Shown here piece by piece: positions 11,403 to 24,170 of a DNA stretch of 64,000 bases. Origin of the DNA: an uncultured Pelagibacteraceae bacterium (GTDB lineage: Bacteria > Pseudomonadota > Alphaproteobacteria > Pelagibacterales > Pelagibacteraceae); assembly GCA_902627935.1 (NCBI GenBank), contig CACOLA010000003.1, positions 1 to 64,000 on the forward strand, written 5' to 3'. The notes below the pieces were generated by a model. The model was not told the DNA's origin, made no database searches, and was given only the letters and a program-made list of their open reading frames with translations. How positions within the stretch are numbered: position 1 is the first letter of the stretch; the number at the start of each line of letters is the position of its first letter. The position numbers were made by a program, and so were the translations under genes.

Positions 11403-13174
11403 AATCTTATCAAATAATTAATCATGAATATGATGTTGTAGTCCTTGGAGCAGGTGGTTCAGGTTTAAGAGCTGCTGTAGGATTAAGTGAAGCTGGATTA
11501 AAAACAGCATGTATTTCAAAAGTCTTTCCAACTAGAAGTCATACCTCAGCTGCACAAGGTGGTATTTCTGCTGCACTTGGAAATATGGGTGAGGATGACT
11601 GGCGATGGCATATGTATGATACAGTTAAAGGTGCAGACTGGTTAGGTGATCAGGATAGTATTGAATATTTATGTAAAGAAGCACCAAAAGCAGTAATTGA
11701 ATTAGAAAAATATGGTGTTCCTTTTAGTAGAACTGATGAGGGGAAGATATATCAGAGACCTTTTGGCGGTATGACAAAAAATTATGGTAACGGAATTGTT
11801 CAAAGAACTTGTGCTGCTGCTGATAGAACCGGTCATGCGATATTGCACACTCTATATGGACAAGCCTTAAAACATAAAACTGAGTTTTTTATTGAATACT
11901 TTGCATTGGATTTATTAATGAAAAATGGAGAATGCAAAGGTTTAATAGCATGGAATCTAAACGATGGAACAATTCATCGATTTAGAGCACATACAGTCAT
12001 TATTGCCACTGGAGGTTATGGAAAAGTTTATTATTCTGCAACATCAGCACATACATGTACTGGCGATGGAAATGCAATGGTATTAAGAGCGGGTTTGCCA
12101 TTACAAGATATGGAATTTGTGCAGTTTCATCCAACAGGAATATATGGTCATGGTACTTTAATCACTGAAGGTGCTAGAGGAGAAGGTGGATATCTCACTA
12201 ATTCTAAGGGAGAAAGATTTATGGAAAGATATGCACCAAAAGCAAAAGATTTAGCATCTAGAGATGTTGTTAGTAGATCAATGTCAATTGAAATTAATGA
12301 GGGAAGAGGAGTTGGAAAAGAGCAAGATCATGTTCACTTAAACTTAAGTCATCTAGATAAGGAAGTTATAGAAAGCAGATTACCTGGAATCACAGATGCA
12401 GCAAGATTATTTGCTAATGTGGATGTTACAAAAGAACCAATACCTGTAGTGCCCACGGTTCACTACAATATGGGAGGCATTCCAACAAATTATAAGGGCG
12501 AGGTGTTAACTGTCAACGGTACAGAAAAAACCGTTCAAGGGCTAATGGCAATCGGTGAAGCAGCGTGTGTTTCAGTTCACGGTGCGAATAGATTAGGATC
12601 AAATTCTTTAATCGATTTAGTTGTATTCGGAAGAGCAGCAGCTAAAAGAGCTGCCGAATTAATAAAACCAGGGACGCCGCACGAAGAAATAGGTGAGTCT
12701 GAAACACAAAAATGTATTGATAGATTTGATAAGATAAGAAATGCAGAGGGTAGTATTGGAACGGCTGAACTAAGACTTTCAATGCAAAAAATAATGCAAT
12801 CTAAATGTGCAGTCTTTAGAACAGAAAAAACTCTCAAAGAAGGTGTAGAAGAAATTAGAAAAACATATGACGGCCTTAATTCACTGTCAGTCAAAGATAA
12901 ATCATTAATATTTAACACAGATCTGGTAGAAACTTTAGAATTTGATAATTTGATAAGACAAGCTGTGGCGACTGTTGATTCTGCATACCATAGAAAAGAG
13001 AGTAGAGGAGCTCATGCAAGAGAAGATTACCCAAAAAGAGATGACCAAAAATTTATGCAACATACACTTGCTTGGTGTGATGGAAAAAATACAAAAATAA
13101 CTTATAGGGATGTCCATAAAACGACATTAACAAACGATGTACAGTATTTTCCACCTCAAGAAAGAGTTTATTAA
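11399..13174 (+). CDS. sdhA: succinate dehydrogenase flavoprotein subunit
   Basis: [54 protein letters not shown]. Confidence 0.98.
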   Translation: MKSYQIINHEYDVVVLGAGGSGLRAAVGLSEAGLKTACISKVFPTRSHTSAAQGGISAALGNMGEDDWRWHMYDTVKGADWLGDQDSIEYLCKEAPKAVIELEKYGVPFSRTDEGKIYQRPFGGMTKNYGNGIVQRTCAAADRTGHAILHTLYGQALKHKTEFFIEYFALDLLMKNGECKGLIAWNLNDGTIHRFRAHTVIIATGGYGKVYYSATSAHTCTGDGNAMVLRAGLPLQDMEFVQFHPTGIYGHGTLITEGARGEGGYLTNSKGERFMERYAPKAKDLASRDVVSRSMSIEINEGRGVGKEQDHVHLNLSHLDKEVIESRLPGITDAARLFANVDVTKEPIPVVPTVHYNMGGIPTNYKGEVLTVNGTEKTVQGLMAIGEAACVSVHGANRLGSNSLIDLVVFGRAAAKRAAELIKPGTPHEEIGESETQKCIDRFDKIRNAEGSIGTAELRLSMQKIMQSKCAVFRTEKTLKEGVEEIRKTYDGLNSLSVKDKSLIFNTDLVETLEFDNLIRQAVATVDSAYHRKESRGAHAREDYPKRDDQKFMQHTLAWCDGKNTKITYRDVHKTTLTNDVQYFPPQERVY

Positions 13175-13953
13175 TGGTACAAATAAGTTTACCACAAAAT
13201 TCTAAGGTAAAAAAAGGGAAGTATTATAAAGATAAAACTGGCTCTAAAAATTTAAAGAAAGTAAATGTTTATAGGTGGGACCCTTCCACTGGAGAAAATC
13301 CAAGAATTGATACTTATGAGGTTGATATGGATAATTGTCCATCAAAAGTTTTAGATATTTTAAATAAGATTAAAAATGAAATAGACCCTACCCTTGCCTA
13401 CAGAAGATCATGCGCTCATGGAGTTTGTGGATCATGTGCAATGAATATGGGAGGAAAAAATGGTTTAGCTTGTACCAAACCACATTCTGAAATTGATGGA
13501 GATATAGATATCTATCCTTTACCTCATTTAAAAGTTAAAAAAGATTTAATTGGTGATTTAGATGGTCTATACAAGCAGTATAAATCAATTGAGCCTTGGT
13601 TAAAATCGAGTTCAAAATCCGAAGCAGTTGAAATAATTCAATCAAAAGAAGATAGAGCTAAACTTGACGGTGCTTATGAATGTATTATGTGTGCTTGTTG
13701 TTCCACCTCTTGTCCAAGCTATTGGTGGAATGGAGATAAATATTTAGGACCAGCTGTTCTATTACAAGCTTATAGATGGATTATTGATAGCAGAGATGAG
13801 GAAAGACAGGCAAGATTAAAAAAAGTAGCAGATGAACTTAAATTGTATCGTTGCCATACTATTTTGAACTGTACAAGTGCATGTCCCAAGGGTTTAAATC
13901 CTGCAAAAGCAATTGCTGAAATAAAAAAAATGTTAGCAACAGCTAATATTTAA
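13174..13953 (+). CDS. sdhB: succinate dehydrogenase iron-sulfur subunit
   Basis: [56 protein letters not shown]. Confidence 0.98.
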   Translation: MVQISLPQNSKVKKGKYYKDKTGSKNLKKVNVYRWDPSTGENPRIDTYEVDMDNCPSKVLDILNKIKNEIDPTLAYRRSCAHGVCGSCAMNMGGKNGLACTKPHSEIDGDIDIYPLPHLKVKKDLIGDLDGLYKQYKSIEPWLKSSSKSEAVEIIQSKEDRAKLDGAYECIMCACCSTSCPSYWWNGDKYLGPAVLLQAYRWIIDSRDEERQARLKKVADELKLYRCHTILNCTSACPKGLNPAKAIAEIKKMLATANI

Positions 13954-13995
13954 ACAATAGACTAACAAGATTTTTTACTCTAAAAGATTCTATTC

Positions 13996-15489
13996 ATGAA
14001 ATTAATTGAACATTATGTAGGTGGAAAAATAATCCCCGGAAAATCAGAAAAAAAAGGAAAAGTTTTTAATCCCGCTACCGGTGAACAAGAGAAGGAAGTA
14101 AGACTTGCTTCTTCAGGTGATTTAGACCAAGCAGTAGTAATTGCAAAAAAAGCTTTTGAAACATGGTCATTAAAACCTTCACTTCAAAGAGCGAGAATAA
14201 TGTTTAAATTTAAAGAGCTAATTGAAAAAAATTCTGATGAACTTACACAATTAATTGTTTCTGAACATGGAAAAGTTTATGAAGATGCAAAAGGGTCATT
14301 AACACGAGGATTAGAAGTCGTTGAATTTGCTTGTGGAATTCCACATTTATTAAAAGGAGAATTTTCAGAAAATGTAGGTACAGATGTTGACAGTTGGTCA
14401 ATGCGTCAACCATTAGGTGTTGTTGCTGGAATTACGCCATTTAACTTTCCAGCTATGGTTCCAATGTGGATGTTTCCAATAGCTATAGCATGTGGAAATA
14501 CGTTTATATTAAAACCATCTGAAAAAGATCCCTCTTGCGCAATAAGATTAGCAGAATTATTAAAAGAAGCTGGTCTTCCAGATGGGGTATTTAATGTGAT
14601 TAATGGAGACAAAGAAGCAGTAGATGCAATTTTAATCAACAAAGATATTAAAGCAGTTAGTTTTGTTGGCTCAACTCCCATAGCGAAATATATTTATGAG
14701 AATTCAGCAAAAAATGAAAAAAGAGTCCAGGCATTAGGAGGAGCTAAAAATCATTTAGTAGTAATGCCAGATTGTGATTTAGATGGTGCTGTGAATGGTT
14801 TAATGGGTGCAGCTTATGGCTCTGCTGGAGAAAGATGTATGGCTCAGTCAGTTGCTGTAGCTGTTGGTGATATTGGAGATGAACTTGTTTCTAGATTATC
14901 AAAAAAAGCAGAGGCTTTAAAAGTTGGACCAGGAATGGACAAAAATTCTGAAATGGGTCCTTTAGTTACCAAAGAACACTTAGAAAAAGTAAAAAGTTAT
15001 GTTGATTTAGGTGTAAAAGAAGGTGCAAAATTAGTTGTTGATGGAAGAAATTTAAAATTACAAGGATATGAAAATGGTTTTTATATTGGTGGTTGTTTAT
15101 TTGACAACGTTTCAAAAGACATGAGAATTTACAAAGAGGAAATATTTGGCCCAGTTCTATCAGTTGTTAGAGTTAAAACTTTTGAGGAAGCTTCAAAATT
15201 AATAAATGATCATGAATATGGAAATGGTGTAAGTATTTATACAAGAGATGGAGATGCTGGGAGAACGTTTGCGAGCAAAATTCAAGTTGGGATGGTTGGT
15301 ATTAATGTACCAATACCTGTTCCGATGGCTTTTCATAGTTTTGGTGGCTGGAAAAGATCTTTGTTTGGAGATAGCGCAATGCATGGTATGGAAGGAATAA
15401 AATTTTATACTAAATTAAAAACTATAACTTCAAGATGGCCTTCAGGAATTAGATCTAATGCTGAATTTGTTATGCCAACAATGAAATAA
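13996..15489 (+). CDS. mmsA: CoA-acylating methylmalonate-semialdehyde dehydrogenase
   Basis: Aldehyde dehydrogenase with MmsA signatures (MRQPLGVVAGITPFNFPAMVPMWMFPIAIACGN, GSAGERCMAQSVAVAVGD). Confidence 0.93.
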   Translation: MKLIEHYVGGKIIPGKSEKKGKVFNPATGEQEKEVRLASSGDLDQAVVIAKKAFETWSLKPSLQRARIMFKFKELIEKNSDELTQLIVSEHGKVYEDAKGSLTRGLEVVEFACGIPHLLKGEFSENVGTDVDSWSMRQPLGVVAGITPFNFPAMVPMWMFPIAIACGNTFILKPSEKDPSCAIRLAELLKEAGLPDGVFNVINGDKEAVDAILINKDIKAVSFVGSTPIAKYIYENSAKNEKRVQALGGAKNHLVVMPDCDLDGAVNGLMGAAYGSAGERCMAQSVAVAVGDIGDELVSRLSKKAEALKVGPGMDKNSEMGPLVTKEHLEKVKSYVDLGVKEGAKLVVDGRNLKLQGYENGFYIGGCLFDNVSKDMRIYKEEIFGPVLSVVRVKTFEEASKLINDHEYGNGVSIYTRDGDAGRTFASKIQVGMVGINVPIPVPMAFHSFGGWKRSLFGDSAMHGMEGIKFYTKLKTITSRWPSGIRSNAEFVMPTMK

Positions 15490-16457
<968 letters not shown>

Positions 16458-16458
<1 letters not shown>

Positions 16459-17618
16459 TGAATATACACGAGCATCAAGCTAAACAAATTTTAAAAAAAT
16501 TTGGAGCAACTGTACCAGAGGGTGTATTTGGCTCAACAGTTGAAGAGCTTTTAGAGAAATGTAAGTCACTAAAAACAGAAAAATATGTTTTAAAAGCCCA
16601 AATTCATGCGGGCGGAAGAGGAAAAGTTGGAGGTATTAAAATTCTAAATACTCTTGAAGAACTTGAGAAATCTGCCAAAGAGCTTTTAGGAAAAAAACTA
16701 ATAACTCATCAGACTGGACCAGAAGGAAGAGAAGTTAAAAGATTATATGTTGAAGCTTCTTCAGATATTGAAAAAGAATATTATCTATCATGTTTAGTAG
16801 ATAGAGCTACTTCAAAAATTGCATTTATCTCTAGTTACCAAGGCGGAATGGATATTGAGGATGTAGCAAGCAAATCACCAGATAAAATTTTGACAACTAA
16901 AGTAGAGTTAAAAGACAAAATCTCAAACGAGGAATGTGAAAAGATTATTCAAATATTTAAATTAGAGAATAATTCAAAAAATGAGGCAATATCTTTAATT
17001 AAATCAATTTATAAGATGTTTATTGAAACTGACGCAAATTTGGTTGAAATAAATCCTTTGATACTTACAAAAGAAAAGAAAATTATTTGTTTAGATGCAA
17101 AGGTTATTTTTGATAGTAACGCTCTATTTAGACATCCTGAAATTTTAAAACTTAGAGATCTAAATGAGGAAGATCCTACTGAAATCGAAGCTAGTAAGCA
17201 TGGTCTTGCATATATTAAATTAAATGGCAGCATTGGATGTATGGTTAATGGAGCTGGTTTAGCAATGGCCACTATGGATATAATAAAATTATATAAAGAA
17301 GAGCCAGCAAATTTTTTAGATGTTGGTGGAGGAGCATCGAAAGAAAAAGTTTCAGCAGCTTTCAAAATAATTCTGTCAGACGAAAATGTTAAGGGAATAT
17401 TAATAAATATTTTTGGTGGCATAATGCGGTGCGATATTCTAGCCCAAGGTGTTGTAGATGCTGCAAAAGAAATGAAAATCAATGTTCCTATAGTAGTAAG
17501 ACTAGCCGGTACAAATTTTAAAGAAGGTAAAAAAATATTAGATAGCTCAGGTTTAAAATTAATATCTGCTGAAAATTTGGATGATGCAGCAGAGAAAATT
17601 GTAAAGGCAATAAAATAA
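16458..17618 (+). CDS. sucC: succinyl-CoA synthetase beta subunit
   Basis: MNIHEHQAKQILKKFG, AQIHAGGRGKVGGIK, NIFGGIMRCD. Confidence 0.98.
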
Positions 17619-18494
17619 ATGTCGGTTTTAGTTGATAAAAATACTAGATTAATTTGTCAAGGATTTACAGGTTCTCATGGAACTTTTCATTCTGATCAGG
17701 CAATAAAATATGGAACTAATTTAGTTGGAGGGGTGACACCAAAAAAAGGTGGCCAAAAACATTTAGGTCTTCCAGTTTTTAATACAGTAAAAGAGGCAAA
17801 AGAGTCTGAGGGAGCTAATGCAACAATGATATATGTTCCAGCCAAATTTGCTGCATCAGCAATTGTTGAGGCGATCGATGCATCTATAGAATTGATCGTA
17901 TGTATAACCGAAGGAATTCCTATTCTGGATATGTTAAGGGTTAAACAGAAATTAAATAATTCAAAAAGTAGATTAATTGGCCCTAATTGTCCTGGTATTA
18001 TAACTCCTGATGAGTGTAAAATCGGCATTATGCCTGGTAGCATTCATAAAAAAGGAACTGTTGGAATAGTCTCAAGATCAGGAACTTTAACTTATGAAGC
18101 AGTTGCGCAGACCACAGAAAATGGACTAGGACAATCAACCTGTATTGGAATTGGTGGTGATCCTATAAATGGTACGAATTTTATAGATTGTTTAGATTTA
18201 TTTTTAAATGACGTGAACACTCAATCAATTTTAATGATTGGTGAAATAGGCGGAACTGCTGAGGAAGACGCTGCAGATTTTATTAATAATCATAAAATAA
18301 AAAAACCAATTGTAGGATTTATAGCTGGAGTGACTGCTCCACCAGGACGAAGAATGGGTCATGCAGGAGCTATAATCTCAGGTGGTAAAGGTGGTGCAAA
18401 GGAAAAGATAAAAAAAATGGAGGATTGTGGAATAACTATGGCAAACTCTCCATCAAAAATTGGAAAAACATTATTAAATAAATTGTCTAATTGA
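17619..18494 (+). CDS. sucD: succinyl-CoA synthetase alpha subunit
   Basis: [51 protein letters not shown]. Confidence 0.98.
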   Translation: MSVLVDKNTRLICQGFTGSHGTFHSDQAIKYGTNLVGGVTPKKGGQKHLGLPVFNTVKEAKESEGANATMIYVPAKFAASAIVEAIDASIELIVCITEGIPILDMLRVKQKLNNSKSRLIGPNCPGIITPDECKIGIMPGSIHKKGTVGIVSRSGTLTYEAVAQTTENGLGQSTCIGIGGDPINGTNFIDCLDLFLNDVNTQSILMIGEIGGTAEEDAADFINNHKIKKPIVGFIAGVTAPPGRRMGHAGAIISGGKGGAKEKIKKMEDCGITMANSPSKIGKTLLNKLSN

Positions 18495-18529
18495 AAAATT
18501 TCTTTCTACGTCTATAGTAACTAATAGCG

Positions 18530-21403
18530 ATGTCATCCTCTAAAAATTTTGAATTTGAAAAAACTGCTTTTTTAAGCAAATCTAATAGTGCCTTTATTGA
18601 GGAGATGTATCTTAAATTTGTTAATAATGATCCGTCTTTACCTGATAGCTGGAAAATATATTTTGATCAGATTGGTGATGAGGCAGAAATAATTGTAAAT
18701 GAAATAAATGGTCCATCCTGGAGTCCATCAAAAAAAGTATCAATTAGAAAATTACAAAATTCAAATGATGACAGCAAAAATCAAGGTGAATTAGTTTCAA
18801 ATCAATCTAATGTAAATTCTATAAAGGCTGTTGCTATGATTAGATCTTACAGACAGAGAGGTCATTTAATTGCCAAATTAGATCCTCTAGGACTTTTAAA
18901 GGCAGATTATTTAGAAGAACTTCATCCTGAGTCATATGGATTTAAGAAGGAGAAATATAATGATAAAATTTTTTTAGATGGAGTTATTAATAGGCAACAT
19001 TCTAGTATTTCTGAAATTTTAAAATTTTTAAGAGATAAATATTGTGGATCTTTAGGTTTTGAATATATGCATATATCAAATCCGACTGAAAGAAAATGGT
19101 TTAGAGATAGAGTTGAAAAAGCTGATGATTTTAAATTTACGCAGAATGGAAAAGAAGCTATTCTTAAAAAATTAATTCAAGCCGAAGGTTTTGAAAAATT
19201 TTTACACACAAAATATGTTGGTACAAAAAGATTTGGTTTAGATGGAGGTGAGAGTTTAATTCCTGCTCTTGAGCAAATAATTAAAATTGGTGGTCAATCA
19301 AAAGTAATGGAAGTTAAAATAGGAATGTCTCACAGAGGAAGACTGAACGTTTTAGCCAACGTTTTACAAAAATCCTATAAAAGAATTTTTAATGAATTTG
19401 CTGGAGAGATTAGTTCAAAATCAGAGGAAGACACAGGAGATGTCAAATATCATTTAGGGGCATCTTCAAACAGAGAATTTGATGGAAATCAAGTACATGT
19501 GAGTTTAACAGATAATCCGTCTCATCTTGAAGCAGTAAACCCTGTAGTCTTAGGACAAACAAGAGCTAAACAATATTTCCACAAGGATAAAGAGAGAAAT
19601 AAAGTTATTCCAATTTTAATTCATGGAGATGCAGCCTTTGCAGGCCAAGGAGTTGTAGCAGAATGTTTTGCGATGTCTGGTCTTCCAGGTCATAATACAG
19701 GTGGAACTATCCACATTATAGTAAATAACCAAATAGGATTTACCACAAGTCCAAGGTTTGCAAGATCATCACCATATCCTTCTGATATTGCTAAAATGGT
19801 TGAAGCACCAATCATTCATGTTAATGGTGACGATCCGGAGGCTGTTGTTTATGCTGCAAGAATAGCAACTGACTTTAGATTAAAATTTAATAGAGATGTT
19901 GTTATAGACTTAATTTGTTATCGAAGATTTGGTCATAATGAGGGGGATGAACCGTCTTTTACTCAACCACTAATGTATAAAAAAATCCGTTCACACCCTT
20001 CGCCTATTAAAGTATATGGTGAAAAATTAATTAATGAGGGATCAATTACTGATGATTATTTTAGAAAATCTATAAAAGAATTTAGGGAATTGCTTGATGA
20101 TCAATATAAAAATGCAAAGAATTATAAGCCTAAAATTGAATGGTTCGAGGGTACATGGTCAAGATATAAACCAGCAAGAGGAAAAGATAAAAGAGGCGTT
20201 ACGGGTTATGATATTAAAAAATTAAAAAATATTTCAGAAAAAATAAATACAATTCCAAAAGAAATTAATATTCATAAAACAATTGCTAAAGTCTTAAAAA
20301 ATAGAAAATCAAACGTCAATAATGAGGAAAAAATTGATTGGTCTACAGCTGAAGCTTTAGCCTTTGGATCTTTGTTAGAGGAAGGGTATCCAGTAAGATT
20401 AGTTGGTCAGGATTCTGGAAGAGGTACATTTAGTCAAAGACATTCAGTGTTAAGAGATCAAATAGATAATTCTCGATATGTTCCATTAAACCAAATATCT
20501 AAAAATCAAAAGCATTTTGAAATTGTAGATAGTTTTTTATCTGAATTAGCTGTTCTAGGTTTTGAATATGGCTATAGCTTAGTTGAACCCAATACACTTA
20601 CAATTTGGGAAGCTCAATTTGGTGATTTTGCTAATGGTGCACAAGTAGTTATAGATCAATTTATTGCTTCAGGAGAAAGAAAATGGTCAAGAGCTTCGGG
20701 ATTAGTTATGTTATTACCTCACGGCTATGAAGGTCAAGGCCCTGAGCACTCTTCTGCTCGATTAGAAAGATTTCTACAGTTATGCTCAAATGATAATATG
20801 CAAGTAATGAACTGTACTACACCTGCTAATTACTTTCATGCATTGAGACGGCAAATGCACAGGGATTTTAGAAAACCATTAATTATTATGACACCTAAAT
20901 CTTTACTAAGACATAAATATTGCATTTCCAATTTAGATGATTTTAGTAAAGAAAACTCCTTTCATAGAGTTTTATGGGATCATGCAATAGATCCAAAAAT
21001 TAAAGGATTTATAAAATTAAAAAAAATAAATGAAATTAAAAAAGTAATTTTATGTTCAGGAAAAATATATTTTGATTTACTTGAGGCTAGAGAAAATTTT
21101 AAACGAAACGATATTGTGTTTTATAGGATTGAGCAACTGTACCCATTTCCTGCTAAAACTCTAGTTAAAGAGCTGAAGCCATATGCTAATTATGCAAATT
21201 TTTATTGGTGTCAAGAGGAGCCAAAAAATATGGGAGCATGGTTTTCTGTAAGAGATTATATCCAATGGACATTAGATAATATAAAGGCTAATAATAATAA
21301 TGTTTCTTATATAGGAAGAAGTCCAGATGCATCGCCAGCAACAGGTTATGCGAAAAGACATATTTCTCAACAAGAAGAAATTATTAATAAAGTATTTGAA
21401 TGA
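18530..21403 (+). CDS. sucA: 2-oxoglutarate dehydrogenase E1 component
   Basis: [63 protein letters not shown]. Confidence 0.97.
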   Translation: MSSSKNFEFEKTAFLSKSNSAFIEEMYLKFVNNDPSLPDSWKIYFDQIGDEAEIIVNEINGPSWSPSKKVSIRKLQNSNDDSKNQGELVSNQSNVNSIKAVAMIRSYRQRGHLIAKLDPLGLLKADYLEELHPESYGFKKEKYNDKIFLDGVINRQHSSISEILKFLRDKYCGSLGFEYMHISNPTERKWFRDRVEKADDFKFTQNGKEAILKKLIQAEGFEKFLHTKYVGTKRFGLDGGESLIPALEQIIKIGGQSKVMEVKIGMSHRGRLNVLANVLQKSYKRIFNEFAGEISSKSEEDTGDVKYHLGASSNREFDGNQVHVSLTDNPSHLEAVNPVVLGQTRAKQYFHKDKERNKVIPILIHGDAAFAGQGVVAECFAMSGLPGHNTGGTIHIIVNNQIGFTTSPRFARSSPYPSDIAKMVEAPIIHVNGDDPEAVVYAARIATDFRLKFNRDVVIDLICYRRFGHNEGDEPSFTQPLMYKKIRSHPSPIKVYGEKLINEGSITDDYFRKSIKEFRELLDDQYKNAKNYKPKIEWFEGTWSRYKPARGKDKRGVTGYDIKKLKNISEKINTIPKEINIHKTIAKVLKNRKSNVNNEEKIDWSTAEALAFGSLLEEGYPVRLVGQDSGRGTFSQRHSVLRDQIDNSRYVPLNQISKNQKHFEIVDSFLSELAVLGFEYGYSLVEPNTLTIWEAQFGDFANGAQVVIDQFIASGERKWSRASGLVMLLPHGYEGQGPEHSSARLERFLQLCSNDNMQVMNCTTPANYFHALRRQMHRDFRKPLIIMTPKSLLRHKYCISNLDDFSKENSFHRVLWDHAIDPKIKGFIKLKKINEIKKVILCSGKIYFDLLEARENFKRNDIVFYRIEQLYPFPAKTLVKELKPYANYANFYWCQEEPKNMGAWFSVRDYIQWTLDNIKANNNNVSYIGRSPDASPATGYAKRHISQQEEIINKVFE

Positions 21404-21404
21404 A

Positions 21405-22748
21405 ATGACTGAAAAAATTTTAGTTCCAGCTTTGGGAGAGAGTATAACTGAGGCAACAGTTTCTAAGTGGTTAAAGAATAAAGGTGATAAAGTAGAGGCA
21501 GATGAGCCTATTGTAGAGTTAGAAACTGATAAAGTAAATTTAGAAGTTCCATCACCAATAAATGGAACTCTATCTGAGATAATAGCTGAAAATGGCTCTA
21601 CTGTTGGTGTAGGTGCCTTGTTAGGCTCTGTTTCAGAAAATACAAATAACAATGAAATGAAAGATGAAATTACAAAAATTGAACCTACTTCAATAGAAAA
21701 TAATATAGTGAATTTAGAAGTTTCTCAAAAAGAACCTGAAATCTTCGAAAAAAAAGATAAAGAAAATAATTCAAATGAGGAAACGTTAATATTAACAAAT
21801 GAGACTAATGATAAAAAATTATCTGATGACACGCTTGTTTTGAAAAATGAAATTAATGAAGAAAACAATTTAGATTTACATGAACAAAAAAACCAAACCC
21901 TATCACCTGCAGTAAGAAAAATTGTTACAGAAAATAAAATAGATATCAAATCTGTTAGAGGGACAGGAAAAGATGGAAGAATTTTAAAAAGTGATTTAAT
22001 TAATATGATGGGCGTTCAGCCAAAGCCGTCTGAGAGAAAAGCACAATTTGGACCTGAAGAAAGAATTAAAATGACAAGATTGAGACAAACAATTGCTAAA
22101 AGACTTAAACAAGCCCAAGAAAATGCAGCATTGCTTACAACTTTTAATGAAGTCGATATGACAAGTATCATGAATATGAAAGAGGAAAATAAAGAAGACT
22201 TTAAAAGCAGATATGGAATTAAACTCGGTTTTATGTCTTTTTTTGTAAAAGCTTGTGTTGTAGCTTTGAAATCTTTCCCTGCTGTTAATGCTGAAATAGA
22301 TGGAGACCATATTATTTATAAAAATTACTATAATATTAGCTTTGCAGTCGGGACCGACAAAGGTTTAGTAGTTCCAGTACTTAAAAATGCCGATGAATTA
22401 TCATTTGCAGATATTGAAAAAAATATTAAAGAAATTTCAGAAAAAGCTAAAAATGGAAAACTATCAATTGAGGATCTTCAAGGTGGAACTTTTACAATAA
22501 GTAACGGTGGCGTTTACGGCTCAATGTTATCAACACCAATATTAAATTTACCTCAGTCTGGAATTTTAGGAATGCATAATATTGTTGAAAGACCGGTAGT
22601 TATAGACGGAGAGGTAAAGATTAGACCAGTTATGTATTTAGCATTATCTTATGATCACAGAATTATAGACGGACAAGAGTCAGTTTCATTTTTGAAAATG
22701 ATTAAAGAAAGCTTAGAGGATCCTAGGAGATTATTTTTGGATATTTAA
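21405..22748 (+). CDS. sucB: 2-oxoglutarate dehydrogenase E2 (dihydrolipoamide succinyltransferase)
   Basis: Lipoyl motif ([15 protein letters not shown]), E3/E1-binding domain ([15 protein letters not shown]), C-terminal [12 protein letters not shown]. Start ATG at 21405 ([13 protein letters not shown]); the ORF-track start at 21327 lies inside sucA. Confidence 0.96.
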   Translation: MTEKILVPALGESITEATVSKWLKNKGDKVEADEPIVELETDKVNLEVPSPINGTLSEIIAENGSTVGVGALLGSVSENTNNNEMKDEITKIEPTSIENNIVNLEVSQKEPEIFEKKDKENNSNEETLILTNETNDKKLSDDTLVLKNEINEENNLDLHEQKNQTLSPAVRKIVTENKIDIKSVRGTGKDGRILKSDLINMMGVQPKPSERKAQFGPEERIKMTRLRQTIAKRLKQAQENAALLTTFNEVDMTSIMNMKEENKEDFKSRYGIKLGFMSFFVKACVVALKSFPAVNAEIDGDHIIYKNYYNISFAVGTDKGLVVPVLKNADELSFADIEKNIKEISEKAKNGKLSIEDLQGGTFTISNGGVYGSMLSTPILNLPQSGILGMHNIVERPVVIDGEVKIRPVMYLALSYDHRIIDGQESVSFLKMIKESLEDPRRLFLDI

Positions 22749-24148
22749 TGTCAGAAAAATTTCAAGTAGTTGTAATTGGAGGTGGACCTGGAGGTTATGT
22801 ATGTGCAATAAGACTCGCACAATTAGGTTTAAAAACAGCGTGTATAGAGTCTAGAGGTTCATTGGGTGGCACATGTTTAAATGTTGGATGTATCCCGTCA
22901 AAAAGTCTACTCAATCTTTCTGAAGAATTTCATAAAGTCAAAGGATTAGCTAATAAAGGTATAGAAGTTGGTAATGTAAAACTGAATTTGGAAAAAATGA
23001 TGAAAAGTAAGAATAAAGCGGTAACTGTTCTTACAAAAGGAGTCGAATTTCTTCTTAAAAAAAATAAAGTTACTTATTTTAAAGGTCATGGAAGTTTTAA
23101 ATCTAGAAATGAAATTTTAATTAAAAATGATGAGAATAAAGAAATTATTATACATTCAGAAAAAATAGTTATTGCTACAGGATCAGTCCCAGCTTCTTTA
23201 CCAGGAATTAATATTGATGAAAAAATAATTATTTCTTCAACAGGAGCTTTAAGTCTTGAAAAAGTACCAAATAAAATGGTGGTTGTAGGTGGGGGATATA
23301 TTGGATTAGAGATGGGTTCAGTATGGTCAAGACTTGGAACGGATGTACAGGTTGTTGAATTCTTAGATCATATTACGCCTGGTATGGATAAAGAAATCTC
23401 TCTCGAATTTATGAAAATTTTAAAGAAGCAAGGAATAAAATTTAATATGCAAAATAAAGTTGAAAAAATAAAGATAAACAAATCTGGTGCAGAAGTTTTA
23501 ACAGTGGATAAAGACGGTAAAAAAAATAATTTTAAATGTGATGTAGTGCTATTGTCTGTTGGTAGAAAACCTAATACAGATGGCTTAAACTTAAAAAAAG
23601 TAGGAGTAATTCTTGATGATAAAAATAGAATTAAAACTGACAAAAATTTTAAAACAAATATTGAAAATATTTATGCAATAGGAGACGTAATTGATGGTCC
23701 AATGCTTGCACATAAAGCTGAAGATGAAGGTATAGCAGTCGCAGAAAATATTGTTGGTCAGTCTGGACACGTTAATTATGATACAATTCCTGGAGTAATT
23801 TATACAAAGCCAGAAATTGCATCAATTGGCAAAACTGAGGAACAATTAATAAAATTAAATCAAAAATATAAAGTAGGGAAATTTTCATTTATGGCTAATT
23901 CACGAGCCAAGGCCATTGATGATGCAGAAGGTTTCGTAAAAATTTTAGCAGATGAGAAAACAGATAAAGTGCTTGGCGCTCATATAATAGGTCTTCACGC
24001 AGGAGAATTAATAGCAGAAATTGGAGTAGCAATGGAATTTGGTGCAAGTGCGGAAGATATCGCCCGAACATGTCATGCCCATCCAACGTTTTCTGAAGCA
24101 GTTAAAGAAGCCGCTTTATCAGTAGATAAAAGAGCAATACACTCTTAA
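22748..24148 (+). CDS. lpdA: dihydrolipoyl dehydrogenase
   Basis: VVIGGGPGGYVCAIRLAQLG, GGTCLNVGCIPSKSLL, HAHPTFSEAVKEAA. Confidence 0.97.
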   Translation: MSEKFQVVVIGGGPGGYVCAIRLAQLGLKTACIESRGSLGGTCLNVGCIPSKSLLNLSEEFHKVKGLANKGIEVGNVKLNLEKMMKSKNKAVTVLTKGVEFLLKKNKVTYFKGHGSFKSRNEILIKNDENKEIIIHSEKIVIATGSVPASLPGINIDEKIIISSTGALSLEKVPNKMVVVGGGYIGLEMGSVWSRLGTDVQVVEFLDHITPGMDKEISLEFMKILKKQGIKFNMQNKVEKIKINKSGAEVLTVDKDGKKNNFKCDVVLLSVGRKPNTDGLNLKKVGVILDDKNRIKTDKNFKTNIENIYAIGDVIDGPMLAHKAEDEGIAVAENIVGQSGHVNYDTIPGVIYTKPEIASIGKTEEQLIKLNQKYKVGKFSFMANSRAKAIDDAEGFVKILADEKTDKVLGAHIIGLHAGELIAEIGVAMEFGASAEDIARTCHAHPTFSEAVKEAALSVDKRAIHS

Positions 24149-24170
24149 TTTTTTTTCATATTATAAAAAT

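Noticed and set aside
21327-21404. N-terminal extension of sucB overlapping sucA
   Set aside because: The canonical E2 start [13 protein letters not shown] begins at 21405, just after the sucA stop.
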